In this document: positions 17,084-25,372 of the stretch, piece by piece
How the letters are laid out: every line of letters begins with the position of its first letter
Position numbering within the stretch: the stretch's first letter is position 1
NCBI GenBank assembly: GCA_030147845.1
Contig: JASBUN010000058.1
Location: 1-64,000 of the forward strand
Source: Gammaproteobacteria bacterium
GTDB taxonomy: Bacteria > Pseudomonadota > Gammaproteobacteria > JASBUN01
DNA: 64,000 nucleotides
Direction: 5' to 3'
The notes under the pieces: model-generated
What the model was told of the DNA's origin: nothing
Database searches by the model: none
Seen by the model: only the letters and a program-made list of their open reading frames with translations
Program-made: the position numbers and the translations under genes

Positions 17084-17101
17084 TGCGGGAGGGGCAACAC
17101 C

Positions 17102-17536
17102 ATGACCGAGAAGATACTCTGCGCAACAGACGGATCTCATACTTCCCAGAAGGCGGTCGAGTTTGCCTGCCGGTTGGCCAGGCAGCTCGGCGGATCCCTG
17201 CTCTTCGTCACAGTAGACCGGCTATCGCCGGAGGACTTGGCGAAGGATATGTATACCTCCTGGGATTCGCGTCTGGTAGACGCAGCCGAAGAATTGGCCG
17301 CCCGCCAACTCAAAGCCGCGGATGAAGTCACGAAAAAAGAGGGCGTGGAGGCGAGCTACGCCTTGTTGCGTAGCCACAATACCGCGGCCGCCATCATTGC
17401 TTACGCGGAAGAACAGGGTTGCGACCATATTGTGACGGGGTCTATCGGTCGCACCGGTGTCAATCGACTGCTGTTGGGATCGGTTGCCTGGGAAGTCGTT
17501 ACCAAGGCACACTGTCCAGTGACGATCGTACGCTGA
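17102..17536 (+). CDS. Universal stress protein, ATP-binding type
   Basis: A 144-residue UspA-fold cytoplasmic protein. The C-terminal motif GSIGRTGVNRLLLGS matches the ATP-binding pattern G-x2-G-x9-G-S/T, so it belongs to the nucleotide-binding class. USPs are often encoded beside transporters and can bind them; here it directly follows the APC permease, preceded by GGGAGG. It probably reports energy status to that transporter, which is inference. Confidence 0.9.
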   Translation: MTEKILCATDGSHTSQKAVEFACRLARQLGGSLLFVTVDRLSPEDLAKDMYTSWDSRLVDAAEELAARQLKAADEVTKKEGVEASYALLRSHNTAAAIIAYAEEQGCDHIVTGSIGRTGVNRLLLGSVAWEVVTKAHCPVTIVR

Positions 17537-17575
17537 TCATAGGCAACGACAGCGCAACGCCGAAGAGAATTAAGT

Positions 17576-18259
17576 ATGCATCTTGACGTGCTACTGATGA
17601 CCCTAGCCGGCATATCTGCGCTTTGGTACGTGTACCACCGCGATCGGGTAGCCGCGCGTCGCCAGCGTGCGGTCATGTTCGCTACCCTGTTGCCGCATCT
17701 GCAACAGCCGCGACTGCATCAGGACGACGTCGATTTCCCGGTACTAAGCGGGCGTCGGCAAGGCTACGACGTTAAAATCGAACCCGTGGCCGATCACATC
17801 GGCTATCGCAAGCTACCGAGTTTATGGCTGCGGATCACGGTAAGCGGAAAAATTCCGTACGCCGGCGTTTTTGACTTCCTGGCTCGACCGGAAAACATCG
17901 AGTTCTACTCGCCGGCGTTCAGTCTGGATCATATCGTCGCGGTACCGCTCGGGTGGCCACAGCACTCTACACTGCGCAGCGATAGTCCGGAGCATATGCC
18001 TCCGGCGGAGTTGATGGATCGCCATATGCAGCTTTTCCAAGATCCGCGAGCCAAGGAATTACTGGTTACGCCACGCGGGGTGCGTATCGTGTACTTGGCC
18101 AACCAGGCCCAACGCCCACATTATCTCGTGCTGCGTTCGGTGAGCTTCGAAGATCTCAACGTTCAACCAGACTTGGTTTGTCGGTTGCTTGACGCCGCTA
18201 TCGCCGTACACCGGGATTTAAATCAGGAGACGCTACGTGAAGCCGCTACCGTCGGTTGA
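17576..18259 (+). CDS. Uncharacterised membrane-anchored protein
   Basis: A 227-residue protein with one N-terminal hydrophobic segment (about residues 5-20) and a soluble remainder of mixed alpha/beta character. No catalytic motif and no family recognised. It lies 40 bp after the USP gene and overlaps the next gene by 23 bp, so it belongs to the permease operon. It may be a sensor or scaffold on the inner membrane; I cannot say more. Confidence 0.68.
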   Translation: MHLDVLLMTLAGISALWYVYHRDRVAARRQRAVMFATLLPHLQQPRLHQDDVDFPVLSGRRQGYDVKIEPVADHIGYRKLPSLWLRITVSGKIPYAGVFDFLARPENIEFYSPAFSLDHIVAVPLGWPQHSTLRSDSPEHMPPAELMDRHMQLFQDPRAKELLVTPRGVRIVYLANQAQRPHYLVLRSVSFEDLNVQPDLVCRLLDAAIAVHRDLNQETLREAATVG

Positions 18260-18596
18260 AAAATCGGGTCAGGCTGGCGCTCCAACGCCCGTCCATGCCA
18301 AACCGACGCATCCATACATTGTCGGTCTGGTGTCCATATTTCTGCCGGGAATGGGGCAAGTACTCAACGGCACGCCGGGGCGTGGACTCCTTATGCTGTT
18401 CTTCATGCTGATGCTCGGCATAATCACTTTTCATCTGACGACACCCGACCAATCTTTTCTCGGCCGCTACGCAGGCGGCCTTTTCATCTATTCGATCTCC
18501 GTACTCGATGCCTACCAGTGGGCGCGCTATCGATGGGAATATTACCGGCGTTACACTGTATTGGAACAACCGAACGAAGGGACAAGTAGTGAATGA
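18237..18596 (+). CDS. Small TM2-like membrane protein
   Basis: A 119-residue protein starting with GTG, supported by AGGAG seven bases upstream. A proline-rich N-terminal tail precedes a segment PYIVGLVSIFLPGMGQVLNG, which resembles the G-x-G-Q turn of TM2/DUF5683-type proteins. Two to three hydrophobic helices and a tyrosine/arginine-rich tail follow. It overlaps both neighbours by a few bases. Function unknown. Confidence 0.68.
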   Translation: MKPLPSVEKSGQAGAPTPVHAKPTHPYIVGLVSIFLPGMGQVLNGTPGRGLLMLFFMLMLGIITFHLTTPDQSFLGRYAGGLFIYSISVLDAYQWARYRWEYYRRYTVLEQPNEGTSSE

Positions 18597-19215
18597 CAAG
18601 ACTCAGCCGCAACCGGAACTGCAGCAGGACAAACGCAGCAATGATCTGGAGTTAGCCATCGGCCGCCAGGTGCGCGTCTTTCGCACCCAACTCAAGCTCA
18701 CGGTAACCGAGGTAGCCAAAGCTGCTGGTCTATCGCCCGGTATGTTGTCCAAAATAGAAAACGGCAATACATCGCCATCACTGGCCACGCTGAGTGCTCT
18801 GTCTCGCGCATTGAACGTACCGGTGACCTCCTTCTTCCGTAAATACGAGGAGCAGCGCGACTGCACCTACGTAGCCGCCGGTGACGGGTTGATTATTGAA
18901 CGGCGCGGCACGCGCGCCGGCCACCAATATCAGCTACTCGGCCATACGGTGGGTAAACAGATATCCGTCGAGCCTTACTTAGTCACGCTCAGCGAGGAAT
19001 CAGAAGTATTCCCGCTGTTCCAGCATGACGGCGTCGAGTTTATTTATATGCTCAGCGGCGAAGTCGTCTATCGGCACGGCGACCGGACCTATCGCCTCAC
19101 GCCGGGCAGTTCGCTGTTCTTTGATGCCGATGTACCACATGGTCCGGAAGAATTGGTCACGGTGCCGATACGATTGCTGTCGGTAATCGTCGCCTCACGT
19201 GGCGGTAACGACTAA
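18589..19215 (+). CDS. XRE-family transcription regulator with cupin sensor domain
   Basis: A 208-residue regulator. A helix-turn-helix of the XRE/lambda-repressor type lies near residues 20-75 (TVTEVAKAAGLSPGMLSKIE), and a C-terminal cupin_2 barrel near residues 125-200 (HDGVEFIYMLSGE, FDADVPHGPEE). Proteins of this architecture (PuuR-like) usually repress amine or amino acid catabolic genes and sense a small ligand through the cupin. Start GTG at 18589 follows GAAGG and overlaps the previous stop by 8 bp. The next intergenic region has two identical palindromes that are its likely operators. Confidence 0.9.
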   Translation: MNDKTQPQPELQQDKRSNDLELAIGRQVRVFRTQLKLTVTEVAKAAGLSPGMLSKIENGNTSPSLATLSALSRALNVPVTSFFRKYEEQRDCTYVAAGDGLIIERRGTRAGHQYQLLGHTVGKQISVEPYLVTLSEESEVFPLFQHDGVEFIYMLSGEVVYRHGDRTYRLTPGSSLFFDADVPHGPEELVTVPIRLLSVIVASRGGND

Positions 19216-19231
19216 CGATGTCGGGCGGGTG

Positions 19232-19246
19232 TTTCCTATCAGGAAA
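19232..19246. promoter_or_regulatory. Operator 1, probable XRE-cupin site
   Basis: Perfect inverted repeat TTTCCT-ATC-AGGAAA, 17 bp after the regulator's stop codon. The same arms with the same 3-bp spacer recur at 19269. The centres are 39 bp apart. Confidence 0.7.
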
Positions 19247-19268
19247 TTAGAAGACCCTAATAATGTAA

Positions 19269-19287
19269 TTTTTCCTTTTAGGAAAAA
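19269..19287. promoter_or_regulatory. Operator 2, probable XRE-cupin site
   Basis: Perfect inverted repeat TTTTTCCT-TTT-AGGAAAAA, the longer copy of the palindrome at 19232. It overlaps an AT-rich stretch with a TATAAG hexamer near 19296 that could be the -10 of the glxB promoter, which would make it a repression site. Target and direction of control are inferred. Confidence 0.7.
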
Positions 19288-19393
19288 TATTTTAATATAA
19301 GTATTGATCACGTCGTAAGCTTGGACTACTATTTTTCACGAAATCGGATTCGGAACGCTCGCAAGACGCATACGACGGCGCGGAGGAGTGACG

Positions 19394-20293
19394 ATGTGTG
19401 GAATCGTGGGGTTGTTCATCAAAAACCCTGAAATGGAGCAACAGCTAGGCGAGCATCTGTCGAACATGCTCCTCGAGATGACCGAGCGCGGGCCGGATAG
19501 CGCCGGTGTCGCCATCTACCATGACTCGGTGACGGACGGCTCGACCAAAATCACGCTGCTCAGCCATGGCCGCAACTATGCCTGGGACAAGTTCGAGCAC
19601 GACATCAGTGCGGCCTTCGGCGGCGGTACCCGCACCGAGATACGCGCCGATCACGCCGTCATTGTCGTCGCCGCCGCCGCCACCGATGTGCACGCTTGGC
19701 TACATCAACATTATCCGGATCTGCATCTCACCAGCTCCGGCAATACCATCGAGACATTCAAGCAAAAAGGTTTGCCGGCGGATCTGATTGATCGCTTTCA
19801 GTTACGCCAACTACGCGGCACGCACGCCCTCGGTCACACCCGCATGGCCACCGAAAGCGCCGTCACAACCGAGCACTCGCACCCCTTCTCCACTGGGCTG
19901 GACCTGTGCCTGGTGCATAACGGATCACTCTCCAATCACAACCGGCTGCGCGAGTCACTACGCAAACACGGTGTCGAGTTTCAGACCGACAACGACTCAG
20001 AGGTAGCCGCCGGTTACCTCATGTGGCGCATGCGCGAAGGTGCAACGCTCGACGAAGCATTGCAGGCCGCAATCGAGGATCTTGACGGCTTTTACACTTT
20101 CGCCGTCGGCACACGCGATGGTTTCGCGGTATTGCGCGATCCAATCGGCTGCAAACCGGCGGTCATGGCCGAAACCAGCGACTGGGTAGCGATGGCAAGC
20201 GAATTTCGGGCGATCGCCACTCTCCCCGGCGCCGATGACGCTCGAATCTGGGAACCGGAGCCGGAAAAGATTTATAGCTGGCAGCGCGCGTAG
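19394..20293 (+). CDS. glxB: Class II glutamine amidotransferase (GlxB/MgsA)
   Basis: A 299-residue glutaminase domain protein. It starts MCGIVG, so Cys2 is the nucleophile exposed after Met removal, which fixes the start at 19394 rather than the GTG two codons earlier. RGPDSAG, HTRMAT, HNGSLSNH and DNDSEV are the usual GATase II pocket residues. It corresponds to the amidotransferase third of glutamate synthase, present as a separate protein in GlxB and in MgsA of N-methylglutamate synthase. It presumably releases ammonia or an amine from glutamine or a gamma-glutamylamide for the FMN subunit. First gene after the twin operators. Confidence 0.87.
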   Translation: MCGIVGLFIKNPEMEQQLGEHLSNMLLEMTERGPDSAGVAIYHDSVTDGSTKITLLSHGRNYAWDKFEHDISAAFGGGTRTEIRADHAVIVVAAAATDVHAWLHQHYPDLHLTSSGNTIETFKQKGLPADLIDRFQLRQLRGTHALGHTRMATESAVTTEHSHPFSTGLDLCLVHNGSLSNHNRLRESLRKHGVEFQTDNDSEVAAGYLMWRMREGATLDEALQAAIEDLDGFYTFAVGTRDGFAVLRDPIGCKPAVMAETSDWVAMASEFRAIATLPGADDARIWEPEPEKIYSWQRA

Positions 20294-20310
20294 GCTAAAA
20301 GGCGGAAACC

Positions 20311-20763
20311 ATGAACGACATCGACTTGGTCAAGACGGTAGTCACCAAACTGAGCGGAGTAATGCTGCTCGACTTCAACATGCAAACCTCCAAAGGACTG
20401 GAAGCATTGCGCTCCTTGATGAACAGCAATTTGGATTCGCTGCTGGTGGTCCTGCCGGTCAACAACACCGACCGCGGCATTGCGCAACCCAAGGTCGCGC
20501 TATCGGCTTTGGGTAGCCACCGCGCGACACAGCCGCAAGCCGCGGCAGGTAGCAGCAAACTCACTGCACGGGAACGTGAAATCCTGACCCTTATAGCCGA
20601 GGGCATGACGAATAAAATGATCGCCCAGGAACTCCACATTTCCGATAGCACCGTCAAGGTCCACGTCAAGAACATGCTGCGGAAATTAAAGGTCAACTCG
20701 CGGCTGGCGGCCGCGGTAAGAGCACTGGGGCCACGTCCAGCTAAAGGTTCAGAGTGGAGTTAA
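20311..20763 (+). CDS. Orphan LuxR/NarL-type HTH protein
   Basis: A 150-residue protein. The C-terminal 65 residues form a clear LuxR-type helix-turn-helix (LTAREREILTLIAEGMTNKM, then STVKVHVKNMLRKL). The N-terminal 85 residues do not form a receiver: no acidic pocket or phosphoacceptor is visible, and I recognise no domain. It lies between the amidotransferase and the GXGXG subunit genes on the same strand, and its last bases provide the ribosome site of the latter. A DNA-binding regulator embedded in the structural operon is likely. Confidence 0.82.
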   Translation: MNDIDLVKTVVTKLSGVMLLDFNMQTSKGLEALRSLMNSNLDSLLVVLPVNNTDRGIAQPKVALSALGSHRATQPQAAAGSSKLTAREREILTLIAEGMTNKMIAQELHISDSTVKVHVKNMLRKLKVNSRLAAAVRALGPRPAKGSEWS

Positions 20764-20768
20764 GCATC

Positions 20769-21452
20769 ATGAACGAGGTTGATCTCGCCACTACCAAGGT
20801 ACATGAACTCAACGCTGCGCTGCACGGCGTCACCGCCACTGCGGGAGAGCGTTCATGGAACGTCCTCAACCCACGCGGGCATCACTCCATTGCCGCCGGC
20901 TTGAACGCACCGCTGTCGGTCCTGGTCAAGGGACACGTCGGATACTACTGCGGCGGTATGAACAAGGAGGCCGACGTCACCATCACCGGCAACGCCGGAC
21001 CTGGCGTTGGCGAAAACATCATGTCTGGACTGATCCGCGTAAAAGGCAACGCGTCGCAGTATGCCGGCGCCTCCGGACACGGCGGCACCTTGGTAATCGA
21101 AGGTGATGCCGCCTCGCGCTGCGGAATTTCTATGAAGGGTGTGGACATTGTCGTTGGCGGTAACGTCGGGCACATGAGCGCCTTCATGGCACAAGCAGGA
21201 AATTTAATCGTCTGCGGTGATGCCGGCCATCATCTCGGCGACTCGATATATGAGGCGCATTTGTTCGTGCGCGGTAGCATCGACAGTCTGGGTGCGGATT
21301 GCATAGAGAAGGAATTGCGTTCGGAACACATCGACGTACTTGAACGGTTACTGCAGATCGCCGGGATAAAAGCACAGGCCAAAGATTTTCGCCGCTACGG
21401 TTCGGCACGCAAGCTCTATAACTTCCATATCGACCACGCGCACAGTTATTGA
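20769..21452 (+). CDS. glxC: GXGXG-domain subunit of glutamate-synthase-like enzyme (GlxC/MgsB)
   Basis: A 227-residue protein built of repeated G-x-x-G-x-x-x-G turns (for example GNAGPGVGENIMSG and GGNVGHMSAFMAQAG), the right-handed beta-helix that forms the C-terminal structural domain of GltB. As a separate polypeptide it matches GlxC/MgsB. It holds the complex of amidotransferase and FMN subunits together. The ATG at 20769 is preferred over an in-frame GTG at 20754 because GGAG lies nine bases before it. Confidence 0.87.
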   Translation: MNEVDLATTKVHELNAALHGVTATAGERSWNVLNPRGHHSIAAGLNAPLSVLVKGHVGYYCGGMNKEADVTITGNAGPGVGENIMSGLIRVKGNASQYAGASGHGGTLVIEGDAASRCGISMKGVDIVVGGNVGHMSAFMAQAGNLIVCGDAGHHLGDSIYEAHLFVRGSIDSLGADCIEKELRSEHIDVLERLLQIAGIKAQAKDFRRYGSARKLYNFHIDHAHSY

Positions 21453-21473
21453 ATCAGGACGGGGATACGCGCT

Positions 21474-22832
21474 ATGACGCAGCAACCAAAAGAAACGCCA
21501 GACGGCAATCCTGAAGCCTATCGCGAGTGGCTTGCCACCCGGCCATCGCACACATTCCCCAAAAGCGTACTGGCCGAAATCTACCGCGCCGCCGATGACG
21601 GACTGTATGAAATTCGCGGCTTTGGCGCCAAAAGACGTATCACCACATTCGACGACCTGTTATTTCTCGGCGCATCGATGTCGCGCTATCCGCTCGAGGG
21701 GTATCGCGAACGCTGCGACACCAACGTCGTTATCGGTACGCGTTTTGCCAAAAAGCCGATCGAACTAAAGATCCCCATCACATTCGCCGGCATGAGTTTC
21801 GGCGCGCTCGGAACGCACGCCAAGGAAGCGCTTGGCCGAGCCGCGACCGAACTGGGCACCACCACCACCACCGGCGATGGCGGCATGACTGATGAGGAAC
21901 GGCGATCGTCTAAGACTCTGGTCTATCAAGTTCTACCGTCACGTTATGGATTGAATCCGGATGATCTGCGTCGTTGCGACGCGATCGAAGTGGTGGTCGG
22001 ACAAGGCGCGAAACCCGGCGGAGGCGGCATGCTACTCGGGCAAAAAATCAATGCACGCGTAGCCAAAATGCGTACGCTGCCGGAAGGTATCGATCAACGC
22101 AGCGCGTGCCGTCACCCGGACTGGACGGGCCCCGATGATCTCGAGATCAAAATCAACGAACTGCGCGAAATTACCGATTGGGAGAAACCCATCTATATAA
22201 AAATCGGCGCCACGCGTGTGAAATACGATGTCCAACTGGCGGTGAAATCGGGCGCGGACGCCATCGTCCTCGACGGCATGCAGGGAGGAACCGCGGCTAC
22301 ACAGGACGTGTTTATTGAACACGTCGGCATCCCCACCCTGCCCGCCGTACGGATTGCGGTTGAAGCATTGCAGGAGATGGATATGCACCGCAAGGTGCAA
22401 CTCATCGTTTCCGGTGGTATTCGCTCGGGCGCCGATGTGGCAAAGGCGCTGGCATTAGGTGCCGATGTCTGTTCGATCGGCACGGCGGCACTCATCGCGC
22501 TCGGCTGCAATAAGCCCATGTATTTGGAGGACTACCATAAGCTCGGCACCGAACCCGGTTCCTGCCATCACTGCCATACCGGACGCTGTCCGGTCGGAGT
22601 GACGACACAGATTCCTGAATACGAGCAACGCCTGAGTGCCGATCAGGGCGCACGCTGGTTGCGCAATTACGTAACCACCATGTTGCTTGAACTACAGACC
22701 ATCGCGCGCGCCTGTGGAAAAAATCATGTCCACAATCTTGAACCCGAAGACATGGTGGCCTTGACGGTAGAAGCGGCGGCCATGGCCGGCGTACCGCTGG
22801 CCGGAACCAGCTGGATTCCAGGCCGCGGATAA
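21474..22832 (+). CDS. glxD: FMN-binding glutamate-synthase-like subunit (GlxD/MgsC)
   Basis: A 452-residue TIM-barrel protein equivalent to the FMN domain of GltB. Recognisable are GQGAKPGGGGMLLG, the segment VSGGIRSGADVAKALALGAD at the FMN phosphate site, and CHHCHTGRCPVG, the three-cysteine motif for a [3Fe-4S] cluster. It would perform the reductive transfer of amide nitrogen or amine to 2-oxoglutarate. In N-methylglutamate synthase the corresponding subunit is MgsC. It lies 21 bp after glxC and 79 bp before the glutamine synthetase gene. Confidence 0.88.
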   Translation: MTQQPKETPDGNPEAYREWLATRPSHTFPKSVLAEIYRAADDGLYEIRGFGAKRRITTFDDLLFLGASMSRYPLEGYRERCDTNVVIGTRFAKKPIELKIPITFAGMSFGALGTHAKEALGRAATELGTTTTTGDGGMTDEERRSSKTLVYQVLPSRYGLNPDDLRRCDAIEVVVGQGAKPGGGGMLLGQKINARVAKMRTLPEGIDQRSACRHPDWTGPDDLEIKINELREITDWEKPIYIKIGATRVKYDVQLAVKSGADAIVLDGMQGGTAATQDVFIEHVGIPTLPAVRIAVEALQEMDMHRKVQLIVSGGIRSGADVAKALALGADVCSIGTAALIALGCNKPMYLEDYHKLGTEPGSCHHCHTGRCPVGVTTQIPEYEQRLSADQGARWLRNYVTTMLLELQTIARACGKNHVHNLEPEDMVALTVEAAAMAGVPLAGTSWIPGRG

Positions 22833-22911
22833 CGGCCCAGCCGAAACACAGTTCGGCCCGAGTGAATAAACCAATAACCAAAATAGCGGATATCGCTGAG
22901 GAGATAATTCG

Positions 22912-24219
22912 GTGGCCACTGATTTAGAGAAAGTAGCGAAAGAAAAAGGTATCGAATATTTTTTGATCGCCTTTATCGATCTGTTTGGTGTATTGCGCTC
23001 CAAACTCGTGCCGACACGCGCCATCGGTCAGATGATGCGCGACGGCGCCGGCTTCGCGGGATTTGCCACTTGGCTCGACATGACGCCCGCGTATCCGGAC
23101 ACTTTTGGCGTGCCGGACCCAGACAGCTTGATGCAAATACCGTGGCAACCCGAACTCGGCTGGTTGGCGGCTGACCTTTGGATGGATGGCAAGCCGGTCT
23201 CCGCTTCCCCGCGCGTGGCGCTGAAACGTCAGTTGGAGCGCGCGGAGAAGAAGGGGCTGTATATGAAGACCGGCGTCGAGTGCGAATATTTTCTTATCAA
23301 CCAGGACGGCACCGCCCTGTCCGACCACGCTGATACGCAGGAGAAGCCCTGTTATGACCAACAAGCGCTCATGCGCCGCTACCCGGTAATAAAGGAAATA
23401 TGCGACAGCATGCTGGCGCTTGGCTACGAGCCTTACCAGAACGATCATGAGGACGGCAACGGCCAGTTCGAGATGAACTGGAATTACGACGATGCCCTCA
23501 AGACTGCCGATCGGCACGTGTTCTTTAAATTCATGGCGCGGGCAATTGCGGAAAAGCACGGCTACCGCGCAACCTTCATGCCCAAGCCGTTCGCACATCT
23601 CACCGGTAACGGCTGTCACGCGCATGTCTCTATCTGGGATAAAGCCGGTAAAAAAAATCAGTTCCTCGACAAAAAAGATGCGCTCGGTTTATCGAAACTC
23701 GCCTATGATTTTCTCGGTGGTGTAATTCACAGCGCTGAACAGCTTTGCGCTATCTTTAATCCGACCGTGAACAGCTACAAACGCATCAACGCACCGCGTA
23801 CGCTGTCTGGCGCGACCTGGTCTCCGAACACGGTGACCTATTCCGGCAACAATCGCACACATATGATCCGCGTGCCGGATGCCGGGCGCTTCGAGCTGCG
23901 CCTGATGGACGGCTCGGTCAATCCGTATCTCCTGCAAGCCGGCCTGTTGGCAGCCGGCCTGGATGGTATCGAGAATAAACGCGATCCCGGCGAACCGCTG
24001 CATATCAATATGTATGAAGAAGGCCACACGGTTCCGGCCGCGAAGCGCTTACCGTCCTCGTTGCTGGATGCTCTGCGCCTATTGGAGACCTCCACGGTGC
24101 TACGCGAGGGATTGGGCGGCGACTTGATCGACGCCTACATCAAACTCAAGATGCAAGACTGGCGCAGTTACACCGCCCATCTCAGTCAGTGGGAACGGGA
24201 ACATACGCTCGACTGCTGA
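22912..24219 (+). CDS. glnT: Type III glutamine synthetase / gamma-glutamylmethylamide synthetase
   Basis: A 435-residue ligase of the GlnT (glutamine synthetase type III, rhizobial) family. ECEYFLI carries metal-binding glutamate, NGCHAHVSIWD and NPTVNSYKR carry the active-site His and ATP/glutamate contacts, and RFELRLMDGSVNP closes the site. It joins glutamate with ammonium or, in GmaS members of the same family, with methylamine. Sequence alone by eye does not separate GlnT from GmaS. Neighbouring glxBCD/mgsABC fit either, but the mgd dehydrogenase genes of the methylamine route are absent. GTG start with GAGGAGA upstream. Confidence 0.87.
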   Translation: MATDLEKVAKEKGIEYFLIAFIDLFGVLRSKLVPTRAIGQMMRDGAGFAGFATWLDMTPAYPDTFGVPDPDSLMQIPWQPELGWLAADLWMDGKPVSASPRVALKRQLERAEKKGLYMKTGVECEYFLINQDGTALSDHADTQEKPCYDQQALMRRYPVIKEICDSMLALGYEPYQNDHEDGNGQFEMNWNYDDALKTADRHVFFKFMARAIAEKHGYRATFMPKPFAHLTGNGCHAHVSIWDKAGKKNQFLDKKDALGLSKLAYDFLGGVIHSAEQLCAIFNPTVNSYKRINAPRTLSGATWSPNTVTYSGNNRTHMIRVPDAGRFELRLMDGSVNPYLLQAGLLAAGLDGIENKRDPGEPLHINMYEEGHTVPAAKRLPSSLLDALRLLETSTVLREGLGGDLIDAYIKLKMQDWRSYTAHLSQWEREHTLDC

Positions 24220-24277
24220 CCCCTGGCGTCGGCGCGTGAGGACGTGACGGAAGGCCGCGCCGATACGCTCCCGTTAA

Positions 24278-24310
24278 CGCTCGCCGGAATGCCGATATCG
24301 GCGGCGAGCG
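24278..24310 (+). terminator. Hairpin after glnT, possible terminator
   Basis: Perfect 9-bp stem CGCTCGCCG/CGGCGAGCG with a 15-nt loop, followed by a weak CTTTAT tract. It is about 60 bp after the glnT stop. The short T-run makes termination uncertain. Confidence 0.5.
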
Positions 24311-25093
24311 CTTTATCCTATGACGCGGCAAAATCCTAGCCCGCCTGCTCCGGCCGCCGGAAAACCGATACATCGGTCGCTCAGCAAATCAATAACAACG
24401 CGTTTGTTGTTGTTTGGTGTCAGAGCAGTACACAAAAACTCACCGCTCTCGGCCGCGCCAAAACCCCGCCTCTTCTAACGTGAAGGCAACCAATTATTTT
24501 ATATAATGATTTTTGGTTATCCGAAATGACGAGACACAATCTATCCCATTTGGGTGGGTTGACCCTATAGCAGCAATTCATGTATTTCTAATACGCGTAT
24601 AGGGTCGGCGGCATCAGCAAAGCGTTTGACATTGGGAACAAACAGCGGTGTTTCACTCGTTCGCAATGATCAACTTGGTGATGATGGGGCGGTTCGCCGA
24701 ACTTTGGCTCAACCGGCCGACCGCGGAGCGCATGGACGCGGTGACCGGCGGGCGTAGGCCGTGTAGCCGGTAAAACACCGCGGCAGCTCGGCAGTACCAC
24801 GCGCAAAGAATTCCGCCGTTGGGCCAAATATAAAGTGTCCCGAAATGAATCCGCTTGATATACAGCGACCGGCATCGAACGCGTGTGCTTTTCGGTGTCG
24901 AACGACGATGACGCGACCAGCCCACTTGACGTTGGCGCAGGGTGACGCCATTGTATTGCCGCAGAGTGGGCGCGCCACCCTGTTATGCTTGCCGTTTTTT
25001 TAGAATATGCGATAATGCTTCTTTTCTATTTTTTGGATGTCACATGCGCGTTGGCATGTGCGATCAATCAAGCGACGATCGTAGGAGATAGCT
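24311..25093. other. Long intergenic region, no supported gene
   Basis: About 780 bases. A few short frames on both strands (for example minus 24653-24978) have no ribosome site and no recognisable product. A short plus-strand frame from 24668 (35 codons) might be a decayed coding remnant. A hairpin CACATGC-GCGTTG-GCATGTG at 25041-25060 lies in the probable 5' leader of the next gene and may regulate it. Confidence 0.5.
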
Positions 25094-25291
25094 ATGGATC
25101 CAATGTACTACGACACCATTACCAAGCTGGAAGAAATGGGTGCTGACGCGGAATACGTCCAAGGTTGGATCGGCGGGTTCCTGCAAAATCCCAAACGAGA
25201 AGAACAGCGTATTACCGACGCCTACGAGGCAGGTTACGGTGATGGTGAAGAACGAAACATCGAAAATGCCAAGAACTGGCTGAAGAAGTAA
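25094..25291 (+). CDS. Small acidic conserved-looking protein
   Basis: A 65-residue acidic protein with several aromatic residues (MDPMYYDTITKLEEMGADAE at the start, AYEAGYGDGEE near the end). No signal peptide, membrane helix or cysteine. It has a good ribosome site (AGGAGA) and its own strong terminator, so it is a genuine single-gene unit. I do not recognise its function. Confidence 0.72.
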   Translation: MDPMYYDTITKLEEMGADAEYVQGWIGGFLQNPKREEQRITDAYEAGYGDGEERNIENAKNWLKK

Positions 25292-25316
25292 TTTCGCCTT
25301 CGGGCATTTCGTGCTG

Positions 25317-25345
25317 AAAAAGCGGGGCCAGCCCCCGCTTTTTTA
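25317..25345 (+). terminator. Rho-independent terminator after the small acidic gene
   Basis: Stem AGCGGGG/CCCCGCT flanked by A5 and T6; it can serve both this gene and, in the other direction, the convergent gene ending at 25373. Confidence 0.9.
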
Positions 25346-25372
25346 TTGTCCAACGCACACCCGTGTCGGACC

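Noticed and set aside
24588-24978. Overlapping minus-strand frames of about 90 codons
   Set aside because: Three frames overlap each other, none has a ribosome site or recognisable product.
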